Assembly (NCBI RefSeq): GCF_000024425.1
Contig: NC_013946.1
Location: 2,170,001 to 2,234,000, forward strand
From: Meiothermus ruber DSM 1279
Lineage (GTDB): Bacteria; Deinococcota; Deinococci; Deinococcales; Thermaceae
Length of the DNA: 64,000 nt
Direction: 5' to 3'
Below the pieces are notes generated by a model, which had not been told where the DNA came from, searched no databases, and saw only the letters and a program-made list of their open reading frames with translations. The position numbers and the translations under genes were made by a program. Shown piece after piece: positions 43,065-51,709 of this stretch (position 1 is the first letter of the stretch; every line of letters begins with the position of its first letter).

Positions 43065-44072
43065 TTAGTTTTTCAGCCCCAGCCCAGGCGCACAGTGTTT
43101 GCTGATCAGTTTGAACTGGTTCTGGAAGCCATCCGAACGCTGCGACATCCAGATGCCCACATCATCGTGGCGCGAGACCAACTGCCGGATGGGGCCACCG
43201 GGCCGCCCAAAGGCATCGGTATAGAAGATCTCGGGGCCGTTGCGGTTGTACCAGTAGACCGGGCCGTGGTAGGCCTCGCGGTCACAGCCGCGCAACCCGC
43301 TAAACCCGCTGAAAACCTGCTCGGTGTAGTGCAGCTCGGAGAGGTTGGCAGGGTTCATGGTGGTGATGGGGTCGAAGACGGCGGTGGAGGCCACCACCTC
43401 GACCTTATCGGCCAGGCGGAGCCTGAAGGCCCAGATCTCGTAGAGCGAGCCGGGGCTGTTGCCATGGCAGCCGGTTCCCGGAAGGGTCATGACGGTGCGG
43501 CCAATGTCGTTGCTGGGGTCGGCGTCGCCCAGGGTGAGGTCACGCTGGCAGATGGAGCCCACCAGGCCGGTGTCGGCCATCCCCTGCACGCTCACCCGGT
43601 GCCCGCTGGGGGCCACCAGATCGAACATTAAGGAGTGCTGGCGCACGCTGTAGCGGCGCACCCCGCCGGTGCCCATGTGGGCCACGATGCGGGTGCTGGT
43701 CAGGGCCACCCGGTCTTCGTCGTTGCGGGTATTGCGGTTGGCCACGAAGACCTTGAAACCCTCGTGGGCCTCCGGCATACCCGCCAGCTTGCCCACGTAG
43801 CCAAAGGGCGGCAGCTCGGGGTTGGCCAGGCTGGTGCGGGGGTCGTCGCCGTGGTCGTGGTCGAAGTAGCACCCGTACTCGGGGTCTACCTGGGGGTGCC
43901 AGGTGGGGTACAGCTCGCCATCGGGGCCTCTGACCACGTGGCGGTTGTGCACCCAGTCGGGGCAGGCCTGCCCCGCAACGGGTGTGGGTTGGTTGGGGGG
44001 TACGGCCTCGGGGGCGTTGCAGGCCAGCAGCAACCACACCAGAACCGAGAACTGGGCGGTTCGTTTCTGCAT
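43065..44072 (-). CDS. Lipoprotein with a His-Asp cluster, function unknown
   Basis: 335 residues from ATG 44072, GGAGGG 6 nt upstream. Lipobox LVWLLLACN. A metal-like cluster EYGCYFDHDHGDDP lies at ~72-85 and further cysteines (VGSICQRD, GTGCHGN, RGCDRE, KHCAPG) suggest disulphides in an exported fold. Tryptophan- and His-rich VRGPDGELYPTWHPQVDP precedes the cluster. No family recognised. Unlike its neighbours it contains no CTCGAG in 1 kb, hinting at separate origin. Likely co-transcribed with the YceI gene. Confidence 0.7.
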   Translation of the reverse strand: MQKRTAQFSVLVWLLLACNAPEAVPPNQPTPVAGQACPDWVHNRHVVRGPDGELYPTWHPQVDPEYGCYFDHDHGDDPRTSLANPELPPFGYVGKLAGMPEAHEGFKVFVANRNTRNDEDRVALTSTRIVAHMGTGGVRRYSVRQHSLMFDLVAPSGHRVSVQGMADTGLVGSICQRDLTLGDADPSNDIGRTVMTLPGTGCHGNSPGSLYEIWAFRLRLADKVEVVASTAVFDPITTMNPANLSELHYTEQVFSGFSGLRGCDREAYHGPVYWYNRNGPEIFYTDAFGRPGGPIRQLVSRHDDVGIWMSQRSDGFQNQFKLISKHCAPGLGLKN

Positions 44073-44147
44073 GGAATCCCTCCAGGTTTTTAAGAGTATC
44101 AAGATCGCTTGGCCCCAAGTGCAGAAGGTTCTTTAACTTCGCTTTAC

Positions 44148-44681
44148 TTAACGCGGAAGCGCTCGAGCCTCCAGGCGCACCTCCACCGGGTCGTTGACCC
44201 GCAAAAAGAGCAGGCTCGGGGGGGTCAGCCTCCATTCCGAGAAGCTGGTGTTGAACCCCCCCACAAAGCGGTAGGCGCTGCCCTCGCGGGTGAGTTTGCC
44301 GGCTATGCGCACCGGACGACGGGTTCCGCTAATTTCCAGCGTTCCCAGCAGCACGGCGTCCTCACCGGTCTGGGTCAGGCGCTCCACGTCCAGGCAGCTC
44401 AGGGGAAAGCGGTTGACGTCGAATACCCCCCGCGCGTCGGCATCGCGCAAGGGGTTGCCCGAGTCGAAGCGGCTTAGCTCCACGCAGACCTGGCCCGAGG
44501 CCTCGCCGGTCTGGGGGTTCCAGCGCACCGTACCGCGCACGCTGGTGTTGCTGCCCTCCCAGCGGCCCAGGTTGTAGCTGGCCGCATAGGTCACGCGCCC
44601 CTCGATGGTGAACTGGCTGGTCTGGGCCTGCGCACCGCCCGCCAGCAAAGCCAGCCAGAGCAACACCAGCCAATTGCGCAT
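44148..44681 (-). CDS. YceI-family periplasmic protein
   Basis: 177 residues with signal peptide LVLLWLALLAGGAQAQ and SD GGGGAGGAAG directly before ATG. The mature protein has the lipocalin-like YceI pattern: FTIEGRVTYAASYN, GTVRWNPQTGEASGQVCVEL, DADARGVFDVNRFPLSC and GTLEISGTRRPVRIAGKL. YceI proteins bind isoprenoid chains such as polyprenyl quinones. Ten bp downstream of the SDR gene. Confidence 0.85.
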   Translation of the reverse strand: MRNWLVLLWLALLAGGAQAQTSQFTIEGRVTYAASYNLGRWEGSNTSVRGTVRWNPQTGEASGQVCVELSRFDSGNPLRDADARGVFDVNRFPLSCLDVERLTQTGEDAVLLGTLEISGTRRPVRIAGKLTREGSAYRFVGGFNTSFSEWRLTPPSLLFLRVNDPVEVRLEARALPR

Positions 44682-44690
44682 CTTCCTCCC

Positions 44691-45323
44691 CTACCTGATC
44701 TCGAGCACTTCCGGCATGGGCTCGCTCAGAACACCCTCTAAGATACGCGCCGCGGCCTCGTCTGGATGCAAGGCGTTTTTGGGCGCACCCCCCAGGGGGG
44801 CCCAGAGGCCGGTGGCCACCGCGGGCAGCCGCACCAGGCAAAAGCGCACCCCTTCGCGGCGGAATTCCTTGCGGGCCACGTTCAAAAGCCCCTCGGCCCC
44901 CAGCTTGGTCGCCGCATACCCCGACAAACCCGGTACGGCAATCAGCTCCGGGTAAACCCCCAGCAGCACCCCCCGGGCCTGCGGGTTAAAGGCGGCGTAT
45001 TTGAGCACCCGGGCCAGGCCCGTAAGGTTGGCGGCGGAGAGGCGCTCGAGGTCGCCCATCCCCTGCTCGCGCAGGCTGGCTTTCTGCACCGCACCCGCCG
45101 CGTAGATGAGCAAGTCCAGCGGCCCCACCTCCTGGGCCAGCGCCTGCACCTCGAGCTCGTGGGCCAGCTCGGTGGGCACGGCCAGGGCCCCCAGGTCTCG
45201 GGCCAGAGCGGCCAGAACCGCACCATTGCGGCCCGAAAGCCACAACCGGCCCACCCGCCCGGCCAGCCCCCGCGCCAGAGCCTGCCCAATGCCCCCCGTC
45301 GCGCCCAACAGCAAGGTATTCAT
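44691..45323 (-). CDS. Short-chain dehydrogenase/reductase
   Basis: 210 residues. The N-terminal nucleotide-binding LLGATGGIGQALARGL fits the classical TGxxxGxG fold, LLIYAAGAVQKASL replaces the NNAG motif by YAAG, and the catalytic pair is in SGYAATKLGAEGL (Tyr-x-x-x-Lys). Substrate unknown. First gene of a minus-strand series with the YceI and lipoprotein genes. Confidence 0.85.
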   Translation of the reverse strand: MNTLLLGATGGIGQALARGLAGRVGRLWLSGRNGAVLAALARDLGALAVPTELAHELEVQALAQEVGPLDLLIYAAGAVQKASLREQGMGDLERLSAANLTGLARVLKYAAFNPQARGVLLGVYPELIAVPGLSGYAATKLGAEGLLNVARKEFRREGVRFCLVRLPAVATGLWAPLGGAPKNALHPDEAAARILEGVLSEPMPEVLEIR

Positions 45324-45463
45324 GGTCTCAAGTTACGTGTGTTTGCTGCCAAACACCGTGAGGCAGAAGCAAATCCCGCAAGAGGCTGCTCTTCTACAAC
45401 GGGCTAAAGTTCCTCACAGCCCCAGAGGGCAAATCAACCCAGCGGTGGCTCCCACCAAGTTGC

Positions 45464-45469
45464 TACAAT
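45464..45469 (+). promoter_or_regulatory. -10 box of the toxin-antitoxin operon, leaderless type
   Basis: TACAAT ends 6 nt before the antitoxin ATG at 45476. The overlap of promoter and start codon is convenient for autorepression by a toxin-antitoxin complex. Confidence 0.5.
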
Positions 45470-45475
45470 GAACCC

Positions 45476-45700
45476 ATGCGCAAGGAACAGATTCTCGAGC
45501 AAGCGCTGCAACTAGACCTGAAAGACCGGGCCGAGTTAGCCCAGCAGCTCCTCTCGAGCCTTGAACAGATCAGCCCCGAAGAGCACGACCGCCTCTGGAC
45601 AGAGGTGGCAGCCAGACGTGCCGAGGAGTTGCAAAACGGCAAAACCAAGGGTTACTCCTGGGAAGAAATTAAACAAGATGCCCTCTCCCGACTTGGATAA
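45476..45700 (+). CDS. Addiction-module antitoxin component
   Basis: 74 residues of the 'putative addiction module component' family (Unstab_antitox): EQILEQALQLDLKDRAELAQ and LLSSLEQISPEEHDRLWTEV, then an acidic/basic tail ending SWEEIKQDALSRLG. These unstable antitoxins neutralise ParE/RelE-type toxins. The reading frame overlaps that of the toxin gene by 23 bp. Two CTCGAG sites within the gene show that it is well settled in this genome. Confidence 0.85.
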   Translation: MRKEQILEQALQLDLKDRAELAQQLLSSLEQISPEEHDRLWTEVAARRAEELQNGKTKGYSWEEIKQDALSRLG

Positions 45701-46003
45701 AATCTTCCATCCCGAGGCCAGGTTGGAGTTTGTCCAGGCAGCAGAGTATTACAGTCGGTATCGCCCGAGTTATCGCGCAAGTTTGTGGTGGCCTTCGACG
45801 AGTTGCTAGAGCACCTTAAACAGTTTCCCGAGACCGGGGTTCAGGTTCACCCAATAGGGGTGCGCCGCCTGGTCATGAAGAAGTTTCCGTACAAAATCTT
45901 CTACATAGCTGACCCAGACGCAATTTTCGTCGTCGCTGTGGCCCACGAAAGACGTCATCCCGAGTACTGGCTGCACCGACTGGATGAGCCAGGGCAAAAG
46001 TAG
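45678..46003 (+). pseudogene. ParE/RelE-type toxin gene with a one-base deletion
   Basis: ATG 45678 starts PSPDLDKIFHPEARLEFVQA, the N-terminal half of a RelE/ParE-fold toxin. Near 45764-45768 the frame breaks: adding one base to the CCC run would give YRPELSRKFVVAFDELLEHL and restore continuity with the C-terminal half FPYKIFYIADPDAIFVVAVAHERRHPEYW, read in the next frame to 46003. As written the protein ends at 45809. Either the toxin is inactivated, or a sequencing error in the C-run exists, or a programmed frameshift is used. The antitoxin is intact. Confidence 0.85.
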
Positions 46004-46052
46004 GCTCGAGGGGAAGTTCCAGCGAAACAACCCAACCAATCCCAGAGGTCCA

Positions 46053-46071
46053 AACCACATTGGGTGTGGTT
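46053..46071. terminator. Hairpin between convergent toxin and GGDEF-EAL genes
   Basis: AACCACA (46053-46059), loop TTGGG, TGTGGTT (46065-46071): a perfect 7-bp stem between two convergent genes. No clear T-run follows on either strand, so it is a weak candidate for a bidirectional terminator. Confidence 0.4.
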
Positions 46072-46075
46072 CAAG

Positions 46076-48571
46076 TCAATAGGCTTTGGTAAAAGCAGCC
46101 TCGACCGCCTGCTCCACCGCGACCGGCAGGCCGATGTAGTAGCCCTGGGCATAGTGGCAGCCGTGGCGGGCCAGCCACTCGAGCTGGGTTCGGTTCTCCA
46201 CCCCCTCGGCCAGGGTCTTGAGGCCAAAGGCGCTGGCCAGTTGCAGCATGGCCCGCAGGATGTCCTCCGAGGTCTGGCTTAGCCCGATCTCTGCCACAAA
46301 GCTTTTGTCAATTTTGATCAGGTCTACTGGCACCTGCTTGAGGTGGGCCAGCGAGGAGTAGCCCATGCCAAAGTCGTCCAGGGCCACCCGCACGCCCAGA
46401 CCGCGCAACGCCACCAGCCCCCCCAGCCACTTTTGCCGCTCGGGCAGCAGGGCCGACTCGGTGATCTCGAGCCACAACAGGCTGGGCTGCAGGGCCTCGT
46501 CCACCAGGGCACGCACCACTTCCCGCACCCAGTTGGGGTGGGCCAGCGTGACAGCTGAAAAGTTGATGGTCAGCTCACCCCCCAGCCGCTTCTGATCCTG
46601 CACCGCCTGTTTCAGCACGGCCAGATCCAGTTCGCCAATCAGGCCCGACTCCTCGGCCAGCGGCACGAACTCGGCCGGGCGCAGCAGGCCGCGGGTGGGG
46701 TGCTCCCAGCGCACCAGGGCTTCCCACTTGTTGATGTAGCGCTCAGCGATGTTCAGGATGGGCTGGTACTGGATGAGGAAGCGGCCTTCTTGAATGGTTT
46801 TTCTGAGCCGCTGAATGGTCTCGAGGCGCTCGAGGGAGTTGATGTCCTGGGCGGGGTCGTATACGGCCACCTGGGTCTGGGCTTGCTTGGCCTGGTACAT
46901 CGCCACGTCGGCCGCACGGGCCAGCTCGTCCAGGGTCTGGCCGTGCTCAGGGTAAAGCGCCACCCCCAGGCTGGCCCGCGCGTGAAGGACGTGTTCCCCC
47001 AGATTGAAGGGATGGTCAAAAACCTCAACGATGCGCCTAGCAGCGGCCATCGCCGAATTGCGGTCAGCAGAGGGCAGCAGCACCGCGAACTCGTCCCCGC
47101 CCATGCGGGCCAGCAGGTCGTCCTGGCGCAAGGTACCTTTGATGCGCAAGGCCAGTTGGCGCAAGAGTTCGTCGCCCACCTGGTGGCCCAGGGTGTCGTT
47201 GACCAGCTTGAAGTTGTCGAGATCGAGGTAGATCAGGGCCGGGGTCTCGCGCTTGCGCCGGTCGGCCACAAAAATACTCTCGGCCACGGCCCACAGCTTG
47301 CGGCGGTTGGGGAGGTCGGTGAGGGGGTCGTGGTAGGCCAGGTACTCGATGCGGGCCTGCTGGCGCTTGCGCTCGCCCACATCGCGGATGGAGATCAAAA
47401 CCTGCTCGTGGCCTGCAATCTGCACCCGCACCCCCTGGGCTTCAACCTCGAGCACGCGGCCATCGCGGGTAACGAGGCGAACCTCCTCGAGGCCATCGCG
47501 CTCCCCTCCCAGAATGCGCTGCACCCGCTCGGCCACGCGCGGCAGCGAGTCGGGATGAACAAATTTGGTGAGGGGCTGGCCCACCACCTCCTCCAGGCGT
47601 TCGTAGCCCAGCCCGCGCAGGCCCACCGGGTTGAGGTACAGCACCTTAGAGCCGTCGTAAAGAGCGACTGCATCGGGCAGGGTCTCCATCAGGGTGCGGT
47701 AGATGGCCTCCTGCTCGCGCAGAGCCTCGTAGACCTGGGCCCGGTCAATAGCCAGGCTGAGCTGCCCCGCCACCCCCTCCAGAAAACGCACGTCGCGCGG
47801 CTCGAGGTCGGTATGGGCACTGCCCACCACCAGCACCCCCACCACCTTGCCCTTGACCGGCAACGGAACCGCCACCAGGCTGCGCTCGCCCAGCAGGCCG
47901 GCTTTGCTGCGCTCCTCGGTGCTGTACATCACCACCGTTTCGGCCAGGTGGGCCGCCCGGTGCACGATCTCGTGGGTGGGCTCAAACTGCTCGGGTAGGG
48001 TTTGCTTGCCCCCGGCCCAGAGCAGGCGCAAGCAGGCCTCTTCGGGCCGGTAGGCGGCGACGCTGTCGAAGCGCGGGTGTTCCTGCAGGGCATCCACCAC
48101 CCCGCGCATCAGGGCCAGCGGCTCGAGGTCGCGGGCCAGCCCATCGCGCACCTTGGAGTAAAGGGCCAGCTCGAGGTTACGCGCCTCGGCCTGGGCCTGG
48201 CTCTCCTGCATGGCCACCTCGGCGGCCCAGCGGCGGTCGTACTGGAATCGAAACAGCCCCACCACCAAACAGGTCAGCAAGCCCACCGCCCCTACCACCA
48301 GCACCACGTCCTGATTTGCATTCCACGGCACCCCCACCAGGTCGAGCAACGCGATGTGCAAGAGGGGCAAGGCCAGGCCCACCCCCAGCGCACCCCACAG
48401 GCCCAGCCCCCAGCTCAGCAGGGCCACCCCTGGCAAAGCCAGGTGCAGCGCCCCGTGGCCGAGGCTTCGGTACAGGAGGGGAAACGCCAGCACATACACC
48501 AGCATGAATCCCAAGCCCACCAGCAGCTCGAGCCTGCGCGGCCTTAACCAGGTACTTATCTGCACGTACAA
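46076..48571 (-). CDS. Membrane c-di-GMP cyclase/phosphodiesterase: TM-GAF-PAS-GGDEF-EAL
   Basis: 831 residues from TTG 48571, 7 nt after GGAGG; GTG 48565 is less well spaced. Four to five hydrophobic segments (~10-110) form a membrane sensor, then a GAF domain (~150-280), a PAS domain (~290-410), a GGDEF domain with intact ARMGGDEFAVLL and an inhibitory RxxD site (RQDD, five residues earlier), and an EAL domain with EALVRWEHP, LTINFSAVTL, EITESALL, LDDFGMGYSSL and KIDKSFV. All catalytic residues for making and breaking c-di-GMP are present, so it may be bifunctional. Transcribed from a TTACAT/TACAAT promoter. Confidence 0.92.
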   Translation of the reverse strand: MYVQISTWLRPRRLELLVGLGFMLVYVLAFPLLYRSLGHGALHLALPGVALLSWGLGLWGALGVGLALPLLHIALLDLVGVPWNANQDVVLVVGAVGLLTCLVVGLFRFQYDRRWAAEVAMQESQAQAEARNLELALYSKVRDGLARDLEPLALMRGVVDALQEHPRFDSVAAYRPEEACLRLLWAGGKQTLPEQFEPTHEIVHRAAHLAETVVMYSTEERSKAGLLGERSLVAVPLPVKGKVVGVLVVGSAHTDLEPRDVRFLEGVAGQLSLAIDRAQVYEALREQEAIYRTLMETLPDAVALYDGSKVLYLNPVGLRGLGYERLEEVVGQPLTKFVHPDSLPRVAERVQRILGGERDGLEEVRLVTRDGRVLEVEAQGVRVQIAGHEQVLISIRDVGERKRQQARIEYLAYHDPLTDLPNRRKLWAVAESIFVADRRKRETPALIYLDLDNFKLVNDTLGHQVGDELLRQLALRIKGTLRQDDLLARMGGDEFAVLLPSADRNSAMAAARRIVEVFDHPFNLGEHVLHARASLGVALYPEHGQTLDELARAADVAMYQAKQAQTQVAVYDPAQDINSLERLETIQRLRKTIQEGRFLIQYQPILNIAERYINKWEALVRWEHPTRGLLRPAEFVPLAEESGLIGELDLAVLKQAVQDQKRLGGELTINFSAVTLAHPNWVREVVRALVDEALQPSLLWLEITESALLPERQKWLGGLVALRGLGVRVALDDFGMGYSSLAHLKQVPVDLIKIDKSFVAEIGLSQTSEDILRAMLQLASAFGLKTLAEGVENRTQLEWLARHGCHYAQGYYIGLPVAVEQAVEAAFTKAY

Positions 48572-48828
48572 GTGCCAACCTCCAACATCTGCTCGTGCTC
48601 TAAGGCAACGGAACGACCCCAGCGGGCTAGAGCGGCTCTACCGAAGTTACTTCCGTACTCGGTGATTGTACCCGCAACAGGGCTGCTATGTAACGTTAAT
48701 CACACAGACACCCCTCGTTACGTCCATACCCTGGGGCATTTACGTTAGCAAAGCCCGATCCCAGCAGGCTTTATCGCCAGTGCCATACCTTTGGGCACGC
48801 GATAGGTAACGCCCAGGCCGGGCAAGCC
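48572..48828. other. Regulatory intergenic region upstream of the GGDEF-EAL gene
   Basis: 257 bp. It holds the photolyase 3' region, a short AAAGCC/GGCTTT stem (48750-48773) that could end that transcript, a promoter (48665-48693, minus strand) and a leader of about 87 nt. Motifs containing CGTTA or TAACG occur at 48691-48698, 48716-48722, 48741-48748 and near 48807-48813. No small gene was seen. Confidence 0.55.
48665..48693 (-). promoter_or_regulatory. Promoter of the GGDEF-EAL gene
   Basis: On the minus strand TTACAT (48693-48688), a 17-bp spacer and TACAAT (48670-48665). The leader to TTG 48571 is about 87 nt. TTACAT overlaps a TAACGTTA palindrome (48691-48698). Confidence 0.55.
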
Positions 48829-50325
48829 CTACAGCTCCCCCCGGGCCATGCTGCGGCGCAGCACCTCTGCCCGCTGGCGAATTGCCGCCTGCTCTTTTGG
48901 GGTGCGCTTATCCCAGCTTTTGTACAGCACCCCCAGGCGGGGGTTGGCCTCGAGCAGGGGGCGGTGCTGGGCCATAAAGTCCCAGTACAGGCTGTTGAAG
49001 GGACAGGCCCGCTGGCCCAGGGTCTCCTCTACCCGAAAGCTGCAGCGCTGGCAGTGGTTACCCATACGGGCGATGTACTTCCCGCTGGCCGCATAGGGCT
49101 TGGAGGAAAGCACCGGCGTGGCAAACACCCCCATCCCCAAGACGTTGGGAGCCATCACCCAGTCGGCGGAGTCCACGAAGGCCGCGATGAACCAGGCGTT
49201 GAGCGCCTGCGGATTAACCCCATACAGCAGAGCAAAGTTGGCCAGCACCATCAGCCGCTCGATGTGGTGGGCGTAGCCGCGCTGCCGCACCCGCTCGATG
49301 ACCGTAGACAGGCAGCGCATCCGGGTGGGGGCCCCCCAGAAAAGCGGGGGCAGAGGCCTATGCGCATCGAGCTGGTTGGCTTGCCCCAGCCCCGGCATCT
49401 CGCGGCGGTAGACGTGGTAGATGTACTCCCGCCAGCCGATGATCTGCCGCACAAAGCCCTCGATGCTGGCCAGCGGGATGCCCCCTTTTTCGTACTCCAA
49501 AAGCGCCCGCTCCACCACTTCTTGGGGGTGCAGCAACCCCAGGTTGATAACCGGCGAGAGCAAGGAGTGGTGCAGGCTCCAGCTCTGCTCCAGCAGGGCA
49601 TCCTGGTAGGGGCCAAACTGGGCCAGCCGGTGCTGCACAAAATCCTCCAGGGCTTGCAGGGCCTCCTGGCGCGTGACCGGCCAGTCGAAGCCCTCCAGCG
49701 CCCCGAAGTGGCGGGTGAATTTCTCCTGCACCGTCTGGATAGCCTGTCGGGTGAGCGCATCCGGGCTGAAGCGCAAAGGGGGCGGGGGCCGGTAGTCCGG
49801 TGGGGGGGTTTTGCGGTTCTCAGCATCGTAGTTCCAGGCCCCTCCCAGCGGCTGCCCCCCCTGCATCAGGTAGCCGCTGCGCTGGCGCATAAAGCGGTAG
49901 AAGTACTCCAGGCGGTAGGTTTTGCGGCTGCCCGCCCAGCGGTCGAATTCCTCCGGCTGCAACAGCCACAGCGGATTGGGCACCAGCCGGTACACGCCCC
50001 CCAGCCCCTCCACCAGCGCCTGCGCGCGCTCGGCAAACCCGTGGTCGGCGGGCTGCATCTGGGCCAGGGTCTCGCCCGGGTGGGCGCGGAAAAAGGCAGC
50101 CAGGGCTTCCGCCAGGGTCTCGGCCTGTAGATAGGTGACCTCGAGGCCGCCCTCGCGCAATTCCTGAGCAAAGTGGCGCATGGCGCTGAAGAACAGCACC
50201 AGCTTCTGGGGGTGCATGGGTGGAGTGCGCCCCAGTTCGTAGGCTTCGACCAGCAAGACCCGTTTTGCAGCAAGCCGCCGCACCGCTGCGTGGTTAAGCT
50301 GGTCGCCCAGCACCCAGAGCGTCAC
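48829..50325 (-). CDS. FeS-type bacterial cryptochrome/photolyase (PhrB/CryB family)
   Basis: 498 residues. The N-terminus LWVLGDQLNHAAVRRL and the C-terminal half are those of the 'deoxyribodipyrimidine photolyase-related' group. Four cysteines match the [4Fe-4S] ligands of PhrB: one in TRMRCLSTVIERV and three in HCQRCSFRVEETLGQRACP with the C-x2-C-x12-C spacing. Such enzymes repair (6-4) photoproducts using FAD and a lumazine-type antenna. The gene follows the alpha/beta hydrolase gene by 3 bp, but a functional link is not evident. Confidence 0.9.
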   Translation of the reverse strand: MTLWVLGDQLNHAAVRRLAAKRVLLVEAYELGRTPPMHPQKLVLFFSAMRHFAQELREGGLEVTYLQAETLAEALAAFFRAHPGETLAQMQPADHGFAERAQALVEGLGGVYRLVPNPLWLLQPEEFDRWAGSRKTYRLEYFYRFMRQRSGYLMQGGQPLGGAWNYDAENRKTPPPDYRPPPPLRFSPDALTRQAIQTVQEKFTRHFGALEGFDWPVTRQEALQALEDFVQHRLAQFGPYQDALLEQSWSLHHSLLSPVINLGLLHPQEVVERALLEYEKGGIPLASIEGFVRQIIGWREYIYHVYRREMPGLGQANQLDAHRPLPPLFWGAPTRMRCLSTVIERVRQRGYAHHIERLMVLANFALLYGVNPQALNAWFIAAFVDSADWVMAPNVLGMGVFATPVLSSKPYAASGKYIARMGNHCQRCSFRVEETLGQRACPFNSLYWDFMAQHRPLLEANPRLGVLYKSWDKRTPKEQAAIRQRAEVLRRSMARGEL

Positions 50326-50328
50326 GGG

Positions 50329-51618
50329 CTAGCGCACCCCCTGCAGGTACTGGGCGATGGGGCCCACCGCATCCCCCCTGCGGCTGGTGAGGATGTCCAG
50401 GTGGGTCAGGCCGGGCAGGATGCGAAGATCCAGGCTGGAGTTGGGGAATACCTCTCCTACGCTGCGAAAATTGCTCACCTGCGGCAGCAAACCCCGCCCC
50501 GCCCCCAGGGCCAGCACCGGATACGGCACCGAGCGCGGCTGGAGCTCGGGCATGGCGGTGTCATAGGCCGCGATATCGAGCAAAAGACGGTAGGGAAAGA
50601 ACCACTCCGAGAAGCCCGTAACCGGGTTGGCATAGGCGCTTATGAACTCCAGCGGATCGGTGGCCTCGCCGGTATCGCGCCACTCCACCCGCCCACCGCG
50701 CGGGCCCCGGATGGTATAAACCAGGCTGCCCACCGCCAGGCTCAGCAGGTTGATGCCCTCGCGCCCGGTGGCCTGCCCCACCGAGACGGCAAAGATAGGC
50801 GAGAGGGCGTAACGCTCGTCCACACGGTACAGGGCCGCGGCCAGCCGGCTGGCCCGGAAGGGCGCCCAGCCGGCAGGGGCGTCGGCCTGGGGGTTCTGTG
50901 CGGTCATGAAAGCCTGGGCCTCGGCCTGGGCAAAGCCCCGCGGGTTTAGCCCGAAGGCGTTGATGTAGGGGGGCGCTTTACCTTCCAGCAGCTCGTTGAG
51001 CCCGGCCAGCCGGCCAAACCCCCCTTCGGTGCCGCCCAGATACTGCTCGCGCGTGAGGGGAATCAGGCGGGGCGCGCCGTCGAGCAAAATCAGGCCGTGG
51101 ATGGTATCGCCCCGGTACAAGGCGTAGAGCGAGACCAGGCTGGCCCCCAGCGAGTGCCCGGCCAGCACCACCGGGCCGCTTGAACGGGCCTGGCTTACCA
51201 CCCGCTCGAGATCCTCCAGGTGTACCCGCAGCCCCCAGTCCTTGAGGAAGGGAAACTCGGGCAGTGGGTGGTTCTGGTAGTAGGCCCAGGGGTCGGGCGT
51301 GGTGAAGCCCCGGCGGTCCTCGAGGCCGTTGGCCCGCCGATCCCAGGCCCAGACCGCCCAGCCCGGCGCGGCCAGCACCAGCCGCCGGGCCAGAATATCA
51401 AAGTTGGTGGCGCCTCCAAGGAAACCCGGAACAAAGATCACGGTGCCGCGCGGGGTGCCCTGGGCCGGATAGACCAGCACGTAGCTTTTGTCCAGGGTAG
51501 CCCCAGCGGAAGTGGTCGCCCCCACAATAGCCCGGTATTCGGGCTGGCCCTCCCAGCGGGCTGGCTGGGCCAGGCCCAGTCCCAGCAGCCCCATCATTAG
51601 CAGAATCCATGCACGCAT
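50329..51618 (-). CDS. Secreted alpha/beta hydrolase
   Basis: 429 residues from ATG 51618. Signal peptide ILLMMGLLGLGLAQ. Alpha/beta hydrolase core with TVIFVPGFLGGATNFDILAR near residue 52, nucleophile elbow VVLAGHSLGASLVSLYA (~145) and a late His in PGLTHLDILTSRRGDAVGP. The middle ~150 residues form a large lid. Lipase- or esterase-like; substrate unknown. First gene of a two-gene unit with the photolyase. Confidence 0.82.
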   Translation of the reverse strand: MRAWILLMMGLLGLGLAQPARWEGQPEYRAIVGATTSAGATLDKSYVLVYPAQGTPRGTVIFVPGFLGGATNFDILARRLVLAAPGWAVWAWDRRANGLEDRRGFTTPDPWAYYQNHPLPEFPFLKDWGLRVHLEDLERVVSQARSSGPVVLAGHSLGASLVSLYALYRGDTIHGLILLDGAPRLIPLTREQYLGGTEGGFGRLAGLNELLEGKAPPYINAFGLNPRGFAQAEAQAFMTAQNPQADAPAGWAPFRASRLAAALYRVDERYALSPIFAVSVGQATGREGINLLSLAVGSLVYTIRGPRGGRVEWRDTGEATDPLEFISAYANPVTGFSEWFFPYRLLLDIAAYDTAMPELQPRSVPYPVLALGAGRGLLPQVSNFRSVGEVFPNSSLDLRILPGLTHLDILTSRRGDAVGPIAQYLQGVR

Positions 51619-51665
51619 GGCTCTTATCCTGTCGCCACCATGGCTTTTTGACATAGCCGGAGCAC

Positions 51666-51690
51666 ACAAAAAGGTGGGCCGAAGCCCACC
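51666..51690 (-). terminator. Rho-independent terminator of the DUF4397 gene
   Basis: On the minus strand GGTGGGC-TTCG-GCCCACC followed by TTTTTGTG (arms 51684-51690 and 51673-51679, T-run 51668-51672). The UUCG-type loop and uninterrupted stem make this a strong terminator. Confidence 0.9.
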
Positions 51691-51709
51691 CGGCCGGATG
51701 CTAAGAAAG

